From the NCBI RefSeq assembly GCF_002743375.1, contig NZ_PDZC01000001.1:186001-250000 (forward strand): DNA of 64,000 nucleotides, read 5' to 3'. The notes under the pieces were generated by a model, which saw nothing but the letters and a program-made list of their open reading frames with translations, made no database searches and was not told the origin of the DNA. A program made the position numbers and the translations under genes. Origin of the DNA: Sporosarcina sp. P34. Lineage in GTDB: Bacteria; Bacillota; Bacilli; Bacillales_A; Planococcaceae. This document shows positions 9,909 through 19,134 of the stretch, piece after piece (positions within the stretch are counted from its first letter, which is position 1; every line of letters starts with the position of its first letter).

Positions 9909-11300
9909 GTGATGAAGCAAGAAATGACTCCTAAAGCGCTAACAGCGTATTTAAATCGTTATATTATTGGGCAGGAAAAAGCTAAAAAGGCAGTTGCGGT
10001 TGCTATGCGTAATCGTTATCGTCGTATGCAATTGTCTGCTGAAGAACAAGAAGAGATCATTCCGAAAAACATTTTGATGATTGGACCTACTGGTGTCGGG
10101 AAGACTGAAATTGCTCGAAGAATTGCCAAGTTAATTCATGCTCCTTTCGTAAAAGTCGAAGCAACAAAGTTTACGGAAGTCGGCTATGTAGGACGAGATG
10201 TTGAGTCAATGATTCGAGATTTAACCGAAGTCGGAGTACGAATGGTAAAAGAAGATATGCGTGAAGCCGTAAAAGAGCAGTCCCAAAAGTTAGCGGAAGA
10301 ACGTTTAGTAAAGCTATTGGTCCCTGAGGCGAAAAAGAATACCGAAGGTCAAAACCCTTTCGAAATGTTTTTCGGGCAAAAAACACAGCCTGAACCCGAA
10401 CAAAAAGAAAATCAATCCGAAATTAGACGAAAGCGTTCAGAAATCGCTGAACAACTTGCGAGCGGTAGAATCGAAGAAAAAATGGTGACGGTAGAAGTGC
10501 AAGCGCAACAACCCTCTTTATTCGATGCGTTGCAAGGGTCCGGTATGGATCAAATGTCGGGTATGCAAGACGCTTTATCTTCGCTCATGCCGAAGAAGAA
10601 AATTCAGCGTCGCATGAAAGTAAAAGATGCAAGAATTGTACTGGAAGCGGAAGAAGCGGATAAGTTAATTGATCAAGATGAAGTAGCACGTAAGGGAATC
10701 GAATTAACTGAACAGGCGGGAATTATTTTCCTAGACGAGATGGATAAAATAGCAAGTAGCAATCAAAAGTCTTCTGGGGAAGTGTCCCGCGAAGGTGTAC
10801 AACGTGATATTTTGCCGATTGTTGAAGGTTCCACAGTCACAACAAAGTATGGTGCAGTTAAGACAGATTATATATTGTTCATTGCTGCTGGAGCGTTCCA
10901 TATGTCAAAGCCTTCCGATATTATTCCTGAGTTACAAGGTAGATTCCCAATTCGTGTAGAATTAGACAAATTGAAAAAAGAGGATTTTGAACGCATACTA
11001 CGTGAACCCGATTTTTCTTTATTAAAACAATATGAACGTCTTCTTGCAACAGAAGATGTAGAAATTGAATTTACCGATGAAGCCATCAGTAAACTGGCTG
11101 AAATCGCATTTGAAGTAAATAATGAAACAGAAAATATTGGCGCAAGAAGATTGCATACGATTTTGGAGAAGTTGCTAGAAGATTTATCATTCGAAGCGGC
11201 AGAAATCGGACCTGCTTCCATCAAGATTACACTGGCATATGTAGATGAAAAGCTTGATGGCATTGTAAAGAACAAAGATTTGTCACATTTTATTTTATAA
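9909..11300 (+). CDS. hslU: HslU (ClpY) ATPase, unfoldase partner of HslV
   Basis: AAA+ unfoldase that recognises substrates and threads them into HslV. Its 463 residues show the Walker [10 protein letters not shown] near residue 60, the pore loop GYVGRDVES near 93, the I-domain (about 110-240, Gln/Glu/Lys-rich), Walker [12 protein letters not shown] near 275 and sensor-2 [12 protein letters not shown] near 415. Translation starts at the GTG at 9909 immediately after the hslV stop, or at ATG 9912; both sit behind GGAGGT. It is coupled to hslV. Confidence 0.96.
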   Translation: MMKQEMTPKALTAYLNRYIIGQEKAKKAVAVAMRNRYRRMQLSAEEQEEIIPKNILMIGPTGVGKTEIARRIAKLIHAPFVKVEATKFTEVGYVGRDVESMIRDLTEVGVRMVKEDMREAVKEQSQKLAEERLVKLLVPEAKKNTEGQNPFEMFFGQKTQPEPEQKENQSEIRRKRSEIAEQLASGRIEEKMVTVEVQAQQPSLFDALQGSGMDQMSGMQDALSSLMPKKKIQRRMKVKDARIVLEAEEADKLIDQDEVARKGIELTEQAGIIFLDEMDKIASSNQKSSGEVSREGVQRDILPIVEGSTVTTKYGAVKTDYILFIAAGAFHMSKPSDIIPELQGRFPIRVELDKLKKEDFERILREPDFSLLKQYERLLATEDVEIEFTDEAISKLAEIAFEVNNETENIGARRLHTILEKLLEDLSFEAAEIGPASIKITLAYVDEKLDGIVKNKDLSHFIL

Positions 11301-11386
11301 TGAAGACGTAATAGTTTATTTAATGATTGAAAAGCTTTAGAATATTCATTAAAGTCAGAATAAGTCCTTGAGGAGGAACAATAGAA

Positions 11387-12163
11387 ATGAGTTTATTAGT
11401 CAAAACAAGAAAAATCAATGCAATGTTACAACAGGGTGCAGGTGGTCCTGTTAACTTTAAAGAGATGGCAGAAGAGCTGAGCAACGTAATTGATTGTAAT
11501 GCGTTTATCGTGAGCAGAAGAGGTAAATTACTTGGTTTAGAAATCCATCACCAAATTGATAATGATCGCATGAAAAAAATGTTTGAGGAACGTAAATTTC
11601 CTGAAGAGTATACAAATCGTTTGTTCCAGATTAATGAAACGTCTCCAAATATTGATATCGAAAGCGAACATACAGTATTCCCTATCGAAAACAAAGAACT
11701 ATTCCAAGAAGGTTTAACTACAATCGTACCGATCATTGGCGGTGGCGAACGCTTGGGTACTTTGATTCTTGCGCGATTAAAAGATGGTTTTACAGAAGAT
11801 GATCTAATTCTTGCTGAATATGGTGCAACAGTAGTAGGTATGGAGATCTTACGTGAAAAGTCTGAGGAAATTGAACATGAAGCGCGTAGCAAAGCGGTTG
11901 TACAAATGGCTATCAACTCGTTGTCTTACAGCGAGCATGAAGCAATTGAGCATATTTTCAAAGAGTTAGACGGAAACGAAGGATTACTTGTAGCGTCTAA
12001 AATTGCTGATCGTGTGGGAATTACACGTTCAGTAATCGTCAATGCACTTCGTAAACTTGAAAGTGCTGGCGTTATTGAATCGCGTTCTTTGGGAATGAAA
12101 GGTACGTATATTAAAGTATTGAACGATAAATTCCTAGAAGAGCTTGAAAAACACAATTCATAA
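11387..12163 (+). CDS. codY: Global transcriptional regulator CodY
   Basis: GTP- and branched-chain-amino-acid-sensing repressor that controls nitrogen, amino acid, motility and competence genes. The 258 residues consist of the N-terminal GAF domain (about 1-155, ligand binding) and a C-terminal winged helix-turn-helix (about 200-250) ending in [15 protein letters not shown]. The ATG at 11387 has a GAGGAGG sequence at the right distance. It is the last gene of the xerC operon, 86 nt after hslU and followed by a terminator. In B. subtilis CodY represses the fla/che operon, which begins 535 nt downstream here. Confidence 0.97.
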   Translation: MSLLVKTRKINAMLQQGAGGPVNFKEMAEELSNVIDCNAFIVSRRGKLLGLEIHHQIDNDRMKKMFEERKFPEEYTNRLFQINETSPNIDIESEHTVFPIENKELFQEGLTTIVPIIGGGERLGTLILARLKDGFTEDDLILAEYGATVVGMEILREKSEEIEHEARSKAVVQMAINSLSYSEHEAIEHIFKELDGNEGLLVASKIADRVGITRSVIVNALRKLESAGVIESRSLGMKGTYIKVLNDKFLEELEKHNS

Positions 12164-12191
12164 TACTACTGCTTGAAAGAGAAATGTTTAG

Positions 12192-12236
12192 AAACTGAAG
12201 GAACTTCCGTTATTACGGATTTTCTTCAGTTTTTTA
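12192..12236 (+). terminator. Rho-independent terminator after codY
   Basis: AAACTGAAG (12192-12200) pairs with CTTCAGTTT (12224-12232), with imperfect inner pairing (GGAA/TTTTC region) and a T-rich tail. Confidence 0.82.
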
Positions 12237-12698
12237 TTTTTATTAATTTACTATCCTGTTTATGGACTAGAATTCATGTTGCGTTTTATACTACATAGGA
12301 AATTTTAATTAAGAACTTAATATTGAGTAGAAAGATAGAGGAGTGAAGAAATTTTATCAGCTTATATAGCATAACTGTTTTACATAATGCGACAAATCAT
12401 ACCAAAAAACTCGGACAGGAATAGAATACCACTTACTACTTATTTTGTTGGGAAATCCATATGATGCTTAGTGATTAGTTATAATGTATAGAATAATCTG
12501 AACTCATCTGAATGGTTACTTTGTACTATAAAATCATTTAGAAAACATTGGACAAAAATCATTAGTCTCCGCTACAATAGAGTAGTAGAAAAATAAGGAA
12601 GAATTTTATCGAAAATAGTATTAAAGAGTAGTATGGTATAAGTAGAATTCTAAAAAAAACGCGAAAAATGAACTAAATGAGGGAAGGGTGGGGGAACG
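12237..12698. other. Intergenic control region upstream of the fla/che operon
   Basis: An AT-rich gap of about 460 nt without a credible gene. It holds a candidate sigma-A promoter (12548-12578) and an AATTTT...GAAAAT element (12602-12616) that weakly resembles a CodY box. A second AATTTTATC stretch lies near 12350. I do not see a clear sigma-D promoter (TAAA-N15-GCCGATAT). Confidence 0.6.
12548..12578 (+). promoter_or_regulatory. Candidate sigma-A promoter of the fla/che operon
   Basis: TTGGAC (12548-12553, or TGGACA one base later) lies 18-19 nt from TACAAT at 12573-12578. Transcription would start near 12585, leaving a leader of about 114 nt before flgB. The same two hexamers occur upstream of sucC. 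Confidence 0.5.
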
Positions 12699-13088
12699 AT
12701 GGAGATTTATGGTGGTACCATCAACCTGCTTGAAAAAGGATTGAATTACTCATCTGCGAAAGGTAAAGCAATTTCGCAAAATATAGCGAATGTAGACACA
12801 CCCAACTATAAAACTAAAAATGTTAACTTTAAAGAAGTGTTTTCTAATGAGAATAGTAAAGTCCTAGAGGCATATAAGACCGACTCCAAGCATTTAGACT
12901 TTACACATTCCACGCCAAGTAAAACATTCGACATATCAAATTTCCGTTACCGGCAAGATCGCAATGGCGTGGATATGGACAAACAACAAGCAGACTTAGC
13001 GGCAAATCAAATTTATAACTCCGCGTTAATAGAACGATTAAATGGGAAATTTAATTCATTACAAAGTGTTATTAAAGGGGGACGTTGA
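12699..13088 (+). CDS. flgB: Flagellar basal-body proximal rod protein FlgB
   Basis: First gene of the fla/che operon, 129 residues. FlgB forms part of the proximal rod inside the periplasm-like space and is secreted by the flagellar type III apparatus. The N-terminal rod signature (AISQNIANVDTPNYK) and the amphipathic C-terminal helix (QIYNSALIERLNGKF) are present. ATG 12699 has GGGGGAACG in front. It ends overlapping flgC by one base. Confidence 0.95.
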   Translation: MEIYGGTINLLEKGLNYSSAKGKAISQNIANVDTPNYKTKNVNFKEVFSNENSKVLEAYKTDSKHLDFTHSTPSKTFDISNFRYRQDRNGVDMDKQQADLAANQIYNSALIERLNGKFNSLQSVIKGGR

Positions 13089-13552
13089 TGATGGGTATAT
13101 TTCATAGTCTGAATTCATCGGCTTCTGCATTGACGGCTCAACGTTTGCGTATGGATGTCATTTCTTCCAATATGGCGAATGTTGATTCAACTCGGGCCAA
13201 GCAAGTAGATGGCGAGTGGCAGCCGTATAGAAGGAAAACCGTCACGTTACAACCGAAGGAAGGGCAGTTTTCTTCATTTTTGGAAGCGGCGAAGGGAGTT
13301 CACTCACGGGGGAATGCAGGAAATGGAGTGGCTGTAACACGTGTGAAAGAAGATCGTGAGACTCCATTCAAATTGGTATTTGATCCTTCTCATCCAGATG
13401 CGAATGAAGAAGGATATGTGGAAATGCCAAATATCGACCCTTTACGCGAAATGATTGATTTAATGTCTGCAACAAGATCATATGAAGCGAATGTAACAGC
13501 GTTGAATGCAAATAAATCTATGCTAATGAAAGCATTGGAGATCGGAAAATAA
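13088..13552 (+). CDS. flgC: Flagellar basal-body rod protein FlgC
   Basis: Proximal rod protein, 154 residues from ATG 13088 (an in-frame TTG at 13085 and ATG at 13091 are alternatives). It carries the rod N-terminus (FHSLNSSASALTAQRLRMDVISSNMANVDST) in two parts and the C-terminal signature MIDLMSATRSYEANVTALNANKSM. The start overlaps the flgB stop (TGATG) behind GGGGGA, so the genes are coupled. Confidence 0.94.
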   Translation: MMGIFHSLNSSASALTAQRLRMDVISSNMANVDSTRAKQVDGEWQPYRRKTVTLQPKEGQFSSFLEAAKGVHSRGNAGNGVAVTRVKEDRETPFKLVFDPSHPDANEEGYVEMPNIDPLREMIDLMSATRSYEANVTALNANKSMLMKALEIGK

Positions 13553-13582
13553 TATACTAGTATTCTATTGGGAGTGAACTGA

Positions 13583-13891
13583 ATGGCGATACAATCAATT
13601 ACAGGTGCTATGCCTGCTATGTCAATCCAGCAACCTGAAGTTAAAGCACAAAAAACACCTTTCGAAGCTCAACAGAATTTCTCGGCAATGTTAAACGACG
13701 CGATTCATCAAGTAAACCAAACACAAAATGTCTCAGATGCTATGACGACAAAACTTGTTAAAGGTGAAGATGTCGATTTGCATAATGTGATGATCTCGGC
13801 ACAAAAAGCGAGTATTGCATTCAATGCAACAATGGAAGTGCGCAATAAAGTGGTAGAAGCATACCAAGAAATCATTAGAATGCCTGTCTAA
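13583..13891 (+). CDS. fliE: Flagellar hook-basal body protein FliE
   Basis: MS ring-rod junction protein, 102 residues. Family features are the F...L..A...VN..Q..S central part and the C-terminal VMISAQKASIAFNATMEVRNKVVEAYQEI, split here as VMISAQKASIAF and MEVRNKVVEAYQEI. It starts with ATG 13583 behind GGGAGTG. A 60-nt gap with a perfect hairpin separates it from fliF. Confidence 0.95.
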   Translation: MAIQSITGAMPAMSIQQPEVKAQKTPFEAQQNFSAMLNDAIHQVNQTQNVSDAMTTKLVKGEDVDLHNVMISAQKASIAFNATMEVRNKVVEAYQEIIRMPV

Positions 13892-13902
13892 TTGATAGAA
13901 AG

Positions 13903-13932
13903 CACTAGGCGTAAATGGAATTGCGCCTAGTG
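13903..13932 (+). other. Intra-operon hairpin between fliE and fliF
   Basis: CACTAGGCG (13903-13911) pairs perfectly with CGCCTAGTG (13924-13932) around a 12-nt loop. No T tract follows, so it is not a classical terminator. It ends 20 nt before the fliF start and leaves the GGGGGA Shine-Dalgarno sequence free. Confidence 0.7.
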
Positions 13933-13952
13933 AGGCTGACCGGGGGATTAGA

Positions 13953-15554
13953 ATGAAAGAAAGATTGACAAAGCTCAGGGCGGATCTCAAAGCTTTCTGG
14001 GGAAGTCGAACAAAGAATCAAAAAATTATATATATAACGATAGCGGCTGGCATTATTGCGCTGGCGGTTTTTTTAACAATGATTATGTCCCGTACTACGT
14101 ATGTAACGCTTTATTCAGAAGTGTCGCCATCTGAGATTGGACGTATAAAAGAAGTCCTAGATGGACAAGGAGTACCTTACCTGGTGGAACCGGGCGGTAC
14201 TGCAATTTCGGTACCTGAAAAACAACTGGATAATCTACGTGTATCACTAGCGGCAGAAGGATTTCCAGATTCCGGTCTAATCGATTATTCATTCTTCTCG
14301 GATAATGCGGGGTTTGGTACTACCGATAATGAATTTAATATGATTAAGCTTGCTGCGATGCAAACAGAATTAGCTAATCTAATAAAGGGTATAGAAGGTA
14401 TTAAGGACGCAAAAGTCATGCTTACTTTACCGACAGAGGGAATCTTCGTAAATGACACAACATCAGAAGCAAGTGCAGCGATCATGTTGAAGACGAATCC
14501 CGGACAAAGATTTACCGAACAACAAATTACATCACTTTATAATTTAGTATCAAAGAGCTTGCCTAATCTGTCTAATGACAATATCGTCATCCAAAACCAA
14601 TATTTTGAGTACTTTGATCTAAAAGATTCAGGAAATTCTTACGGGGCTAATGTGACGGATCAAATGGGCGTGAAAAAGACGATCGAGCGTGACTTACAAC
14701 GACAGGTTCAAATGATGCTCGGTACATTGATGGGACAAGATAAAGTAGTTGTGTCTGTTACGACAGATATCGACTTTAAGAAAGAACAACGTGAAGAGAA
14801 CCTTGTGACGCCTGTCGATCCAGAAAACATGGAAGGTATTGCATTAAGTGTACAACGGATAACTGAATCATTCTCGGGTACGAATCCTGCAGTAGGCGGT
14901 ACACCTGAAGCGGAAGATCCGACTGATAGTCGTACTACGTATGTTGAAGGTGAAGGCGGAAACGGTGATTACGAACGTCTAGAAGAAACAATTAATAATG
15001 AAGTAAATAGAATTAGAAAAGATATAGTAGAGAGCCCATACAAAATAAGTAATATCGGTATACAAGTTATGATTGAACCTCCTACTGCTGATGATCCAAC
15101 TTCATTGGCTCCAGAAGTGCGACAAGATGTTGAACGAATTTTAGAGACCATAGTACGTACTTCATTGGATACAGAAGTAGCTGGAGAATTAACCGATGAA
15201 ATACTAGCTGAGAAAATAGCAGTTTCGGTTCAACCATTAAGAGGGAAAAACGTTGCGTTTGAAGATACTAAGACTGTCATCCCTTGGTGGGTATATTTGA
15301 TTGGCGGTGTCTTGCTACTTGCAGTCATTGTTCTTGTTGTATTGTTCGTGCGCAAGAGACGCAACGAAGCAGAAATGGAAGAAGAGTTGGCAATGGAACA
15401 AGCTCAGACTCAATTTGATTCAGTACAAGTCGATGACATCAATATGGAACAAGAGACAGAAGCGACAGCTCGTAGAAAACAACTAGAAAAAATGGCTAAA
15501 GATAAACCAGAAGAGTTTGCAAAATTATTGCGAACATGGATCACCAAGGAGTAA
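13953..15554 (+). CDS. fliF: Flagellar MS-ring protein FliF
   Basis: Builds the MS ring in the cytoplasmic membrane, 533 residues. There is one membrane helix near residues 25-47 and a second near 438-465 (WWVYLIGGVLLLAVIVLVVL). The ring-building YscJ-like domain lies between (TYVTLYSEVSPSEIG, AKVMLTLPTEGIFV). The C-terminal 20 residues (MAKDKPEEFAKLLRTWI) form the FliG-binding end. ATG 13953 follows GGGGGATTAGA. fliG begins 13 nt downstream. Confidence 0.96.
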   Translation: MKERLTKLRADLKAFWGSRTKNQKIIYITIAAGIIALAVFLTMIMSRTTYVTLYSEVSPSEIGRIKEVLDGQGVPYLVEPGGTAISVPEKQLDNLRVSLAAEGFPDSGLIDYSFFSDNAGFGTTDNEFNMIKLAAMQTELANLIKGIEGIKDAKVMLTLPTEGIFVNDTTSEASAAIMLKTNPGQRFTEQQITSLYNLVSKSLPNLSNDNIVIQNQYFEYFDLKDSGNSYGANVTDQMGVKKTIERDLQRQVQMMLGTLMGQDKVVVSVTTDIDFKKEQREENLVTPVDPENMEGIALSVQRITESFSGTNPAVGGTPEAEDPTDSRTTYVEGEGGNGDYERLEETINNEVNRIRKDIVESPYKISNIGIQVMIEPPTADDPTSLAPEVRQDVERILETIVRTSLDTEVAGELTDEILAEKIAVSVQPLRGKNVAFEDTKTVIPWWVYLIGGVLLLAVIVLVVLFVRKRRNEAEMEEELAMEQAQTQFDSVQVDDINMEQETEATARRKQLEKMAKDKPEEFAKLLRTWITKE

Positions 15555-15567
15555 CGGAGGGGTTTAG

Positions 15568-16581
15568 TTGGTTAAGAAAGATAAAGACATGTCAGGAAAA
15601 CAAAAAGCTGCTCTGTTGCTTATCTCATTGGGGCCTGAGGTGTCGGCTTCAGTCTATAAGCATTTGAATGAAGAAGAGATTGAGCAACTGACGTTGGAGA
15701 TTTCCGGTGTGAAAAAAGTGGAATCCTCTGTAAAAGAAGAAATTATTGAAGAATTTCATAATATCGCTCTTGCGCAGGATTATATTTCTCAGGGTGGGAT
15801 TGGCTATGCCAAGACTGTACTTGAAAAAGCACTCGGAAAAGAACATGCCCAAGCAATCATTAACCGTCTGACATCTTCACTCCAAGTGCGCCCGTTTGAT
15901 TTTGCAAGACGCGCGGAACCATCGCAAATACTAAACTTTATCCAAAATGAACATCCGCAGACAATTGCATTAATTTTGTCTTATTTGGAAGCGGAGCAAG
16001 CGGGATTAATCTTGTCGCAGCTTCCGCAAGAAATGCAAGCGGATATTGCCAAACGAATAGCTACTATGGAATCAACCTCACCGGAAGTAATCAGTGAGAT
16101 AGAAGCAGTACTTGAACGAAAATTATCATCTACTGTAACTCAAGACTTTACCGAAACAGGTGGCGTAGACGCAGTCGTTGAAGTGTTAAATGGCGTAGAT
16201 CGTTCGACAGAGAAAACGATTCTCGATGCTCTTGAAATTCAAGATCCTGAGCTAGCCGAAGAAATTCGCAAAAGAATGTTTGTTTTCGAAGATATTATCA
16301 CGTTGGATAACCGCTCAATTCAACGTGTCATCCGTGACTGTGAAAATGAAGACTTGATTTTAGCGATGAAAGTATCCAGTGAAGAAGTGAAAGATATATT
16401 ATTCAAGAACATGTCACAACGTATGGCAGAATCTTTCAAGGAAGAAATGGATGTAATGGGTCCTGTTCGACTTCGTGACGTGGAGGAAGCGCAGTCTCGA
16501 ATTGTAGGAATCATTCGCAGACTTGAAGATGCCGGAGAAATCATCATAGCGCGTGGTGGAGGAGATGACATCATTGTCTAA
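15568..16581 (+). CDS. fliG: Flagellar motor switch protein FliG
   Basis: Rotor protein that sits on FliF and interacts with the stator, 337 residues. Armadillo-like middle domain and C-terminal torque domain are visible (LNFIQNEHPQTIALILSYL, then EEIRKRMFVFEDIITLDNR with charged torque helix residues). A TTG start at 15568 with CGGAGGGG ahead is preferred; the next in-frame ATG is residue 8. It overlaps the fliH frame by 17 nt. Confidence 0.95.
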   Translation: MVKKDKDMSGKQKAALLLISLGPEVSASVYKHLNEEEIEQLTLEISGVKKVESSVKEEIIEEFHNIALAQDYISQGGIGYAKTVLEKALGKEHAQAIINRLTSSLQVRPFDFARRAEPSQILNFIQNEHPQTIALILSYLEAEQAGLILSQLPQEMQADIAKRIATMESTSPEVISEIEAVLERKLSSTVTQDFTETGGVDAVVEVLNGVDRSTEKTILDALEIQDPELAEEIRKRMFVFEDIITLDNRSIQRVIRDCENEDLILAMKVSSEEVKDILFKNMSQRMAESFKEEMDVMGPVRLRDVEEAQSRIVGIIRRLEDAGEIIIARGGGDDIIV

Positions 16582-17347
16582 TCTGTTTCGTTCCGAGCGA
16601 ACTGTAATGAATCAACGTCCTACAAAAGCCATATCTATACGCAATTTGCAATCGATGGACGCTACAGAGACAGTGGAGGAGCCAGTTAGCACAGGCGAGA
16701 TGTTCATGGAACGCAATCGTATGTTGCAGGAGATGGAGCAACGAAAGAACATTGTAGATACCGAAATTAAACAGCGATTGGATCAAGCAGCAGCGGATAT
16801 CGAATCGATGCATGCAGCTTGGAAGAATGAAAAAGAAGAACTGCAACAACGGGCATATGACGAAGGGTTTCAAGTCGGATTCGATGATGGGCGCAATAAA
16901 GCACTTGCGGAAATGCGTGAAATGGTAGAGGCTGCGAACGAAACTACTACATTATCTTACGAGAACGCAACGCAATATTTAATCAATCAAGAACGAGTAA
17001 TTCTGAATATCGGAATTCACTCGGCAGAACGAATAATTAATAAAGCGTTAGAAGACGACGACGAGACGTATTTATCCATCGTGCGTAAAGGGATTAAGGA
17101 AGCGCAAGAGAGTAAAGAGGTAAAATTATTCGTACCGATTGAACAGTTTAAAATGGTGACGACACATCGCTCTGAACTGGCTTCAATCTTTCCGCCCGAA
17201 ACCCCATTCCTTATTTTCGTCAATGAAGATTTCAATGCAACAGATTGTTTTATCGAAACGAACCATGGTCGAATCGTAGTGAGTGTAGATGAGCAACTGA
17301 ATGAGCTGAAAGAGCAATTGGTGAAAATCATGGAAGATGGTGTTTGA
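16565..17347 (+). CDS. fliH: Flagellar assembly protein FliH
   Basis: Regulator of the export ATPase FliI. About 260 residues with a long coiled coil (roughly 45-95), an Ala/Glu-rich middle and a C-terminal domain ending VSVDEQLNELKEQL. The start is uncertain: the ATG at 16565 is very close to GGAGGAG (16558-16564), a TTG at 16574 has better spacing, and a GTG at 16553 is in frame. All lie within the end of fliG. It runs into fliI with a 4-nt overlap. Confidence 0.88.
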   Translation: MTSLSNLFRSERTVMNQRPTKAISIRNLQSMDATETVEEPVSTGEMFMERNRMLQEMEQRKNIVDTEIKQRLDQAAADIESMHAAWKNEKEELQQRAYDEGFQVGFDDGRNKALAEMREMVEAANETTTLSYENATQYLINQERVILNIGIHSAERIINKALEDDDETYLSIVRKGIKEAQESKEVKLFVPIEQFKMVTTHRSELASIFPPETPFLIFVNEDFNATDCFIETNHGRIVVSVDEQLNELKEQLVKIMEDGV

Positions 17348-18684
17348 ATTTGAAAAAAGCTGAAGATTTAATTCCGATCATTCCAAACATCAACACATTG
17401 AAAAAGTATGGTCGGGTAATACGAGTTGTGGGTTTACTAATAGAATCTGAAGGTCCTGAATCGTCGATAGGAGATGTATGTTTCATCCATTTGAATGTTC
17501 CTGAAGGGGGACGTTCTCTAATTCAAGCAGAAGTTGTAGGATTTAGGGCAGAGATTGTCATGTTAATGCCATACACCGATATACGCAACATTTCAAGTGG
17601 CTGTTTAGTTGAAACATTAGGTAAGCCCCTTGAAGTGAAAGTAGGCATGAATCTACTAGGAAAGGTCCTTGATTCTCTAGGGAAACCTATTGATTCAAGC
17701 GTGTTACCTAAAGGTTTGGCAACTGTTCGTACAGAAAACAGTCCACCGAACGTTTTGACACGCCCTACTATTAACGACAAGTTAGCTGTAGGGGTGAAAG
17801 CCATCGATGGAATGTTAACGGTAGGTAGCGGTCAGCGTGTAGGGATTTTCGCAGGTTCGGGTGTTGGTAAAAGTACATTGTTAGGGATGATTGCACGCAA
17901 TACAGAAGCGGATATTAACGTCATCGCCCTTATAGGAGAACGTGGCCGTGAAGTCCGTGAGTTTATCGATAGAGACTTAGGGCCAGAAGGTCTAAAAAGA
18001 ACAATTGTAGTTGCAGCGACATCTGATCAGCCCGCGCTTATGCGAATTAAAGGTGCCATGACAGCAACAGCCATTGCAGAGTACTTCCGGGATAAAGGTC
18101 TGAACGTTATGTTGATGATGGACTCAGTCACACGTGTAGCCATGGCGCAGCGTGAGATTGGTCTAGCGGTAGGTGAACCGCCTGCAACGCGAGGATACAC
18201 GCCCTCTGTTTTCGCTATTCTTCCTAAACTATTGGAACGTAGTGGAACTAACGAAAACGGAGCGATCACTGCATTCTACACAGTGCTAGTTGATGGTGAC
18301 GATATGAATGAGCCGATAGCGGATGCCGTGCGAGGCATTCTTGATGGTCATATAGTCTTGGATCGTACACTTGCTAATAAAGGTCAGTATCCCGCGATCA
18401 ATATTTTGAAAAGTGTCAGTCGTCTGATGAATCACATTGCAGATCCTGATCATTTGAAAGCGGCGGCAAAATTACGCGAACTGTATTATGCCTATGACAA
18501 ATCTGAGGATTTAATTAATATTGGTGCATATAAAAAAGGGACGTCACGCGAAATCGATGAAGCGATTGAATATGAACCAATCATTACCGACTTTCTAAAA
18601 CAGAAGTTTAATGAGAATATTCAATTAGAAGATACGGTAAATGAAATGATTGCGTTAGCTTCTGGAGGAGGAGAACGGAGATGA
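17344..18684 (+). CDS. fliI: Flagellum-specific ATP synthase FliI
   Basis: Export ATPase related to F1 beta subunits, 446 residues. Walker A GSGVGKST near residue 172, Walker B VMLMMDSVTRVAMAQRE near 255, and GEPPATRGYTPSVFA are present. The start is TTG at 17344, overlapping the fliH stop; another in-frame TTG at 17350 is possible. It overlaps fliJ by 4 nt. FliH, FliI and FliJ work as one complex at the base of the export gate. Confidence 0.95.
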   Translation: MNLKKAEDLIPIIPNINTLKKYGRVIRVVGLLIESEGPESSIGDVCFIHLNVPEGGRSLIQAEVVGFRAEIVMLMPYTDIRNISSGCLVETLGKPLEVKVGMNLLGKVLDSLGKPIDSSVLPKGLATVRTENSPPNVLTRPTINDKLAVGVKAIDGMLTVGSGQRVGIFAGSGVGKSTLLGMIARNTEADINVIALIGERGREVREFIDRDLGPEGLKRTIVVAATSDQPALMRIKGAMTATAIAEYFRDKGLNVMLMMDSVTRVAMAQREIGLAVGEPPATRGYTPSVFAILPKLLERSGTNENGAITAFYTVLVDGDDMNEPIADAVRGILDGHIVLDRTLANKGQYPAINILKSVSRLMNHIADPDHLKAAAKLRELYYAYDKSEDLINIGAYKKGTSREIDEAIEYEPIITDFLKQKFNENIQLEDTVNEMIALASGGGERR

Positions 18685-19133
18685 CTTCTTTCCGTTATCG
18701 TTTTGATAAAGTACTGAATTTACGGGAACAAGAACGTGATGAAACAGAAATGGCTTATAAAGAGGCGATTGAAGAATTTGAAAAAATCGCAACACAGCTG
18801 TATGACCATATGAAAAAGAAAGAAACGATCTTAGAAGAACAGCAACAACGAATGACTACTGGTTTTTCCATCGATGATTTGCACAGTTATTCCCGATTCA
18901 TAAATACGCTTGACCTAACGATTGATCATATGCAGCAAGAAGTGATCAAGTCCCGTTCGAAAATGAATTGGTATGAATCGCAGTTGCTGGAGAAAAATAT
19001 CGAAGTGAAGAAGTTTGAAAAAATGAAGGAAATTGGGAAAGAACAATATGATGCTGAAATGGAACATGTAGAGATAAATCGAATTGACGAACTATCGACG
19101 ATGAAGTTCCGTTCAAGAGAAGACGGGTGGTAG
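18681..19133 (+). CDS. fliJ: Flagellar export chaperone FliJ
   Basis: A 150-residue coiled-coil protein starting FRYRFDKVLNLREQERDE, the standard FliJ N-terminus. It fits as the central stalk of the FliI hexamer and escorts chaperones to the gate. Almost the whole sequence is charged heptad repeat. ATG 18681 overlaps the stop of fliI (ATGA) behind GGAGGAGGAG. Confidence 0.93.
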   Translation: MTSFRYRFDKVLNLREQERDETEMAYKEAIEEFEKIATQLYDHMKKKETILEEQQQRMTTGFSIDDLHSYSRFINTLDLTIDHMQQEVIKSRSKMNWYESQLLEKNIEVKKFEKMKEIGKEQYDAEMEHVEINRIDELSTMKFRSREDGW

Positions 19134-19134
19134 A

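Noticed and set aside
12626-12655. Possible sigma-D promoter (TAAA with spaced GCCGATAT) before flgB
   Set aside because: TAAA is present, but the downstream part (AGTAGAAT) has too few matches to GCCGATAT.
12237-12698. Possible small RNA or short gene in the codY-flgB gap
   Set aside because: No open frame with a ribosome binding site, no internal terminator hairpin, and the region is adequately explained as promoter and leader.
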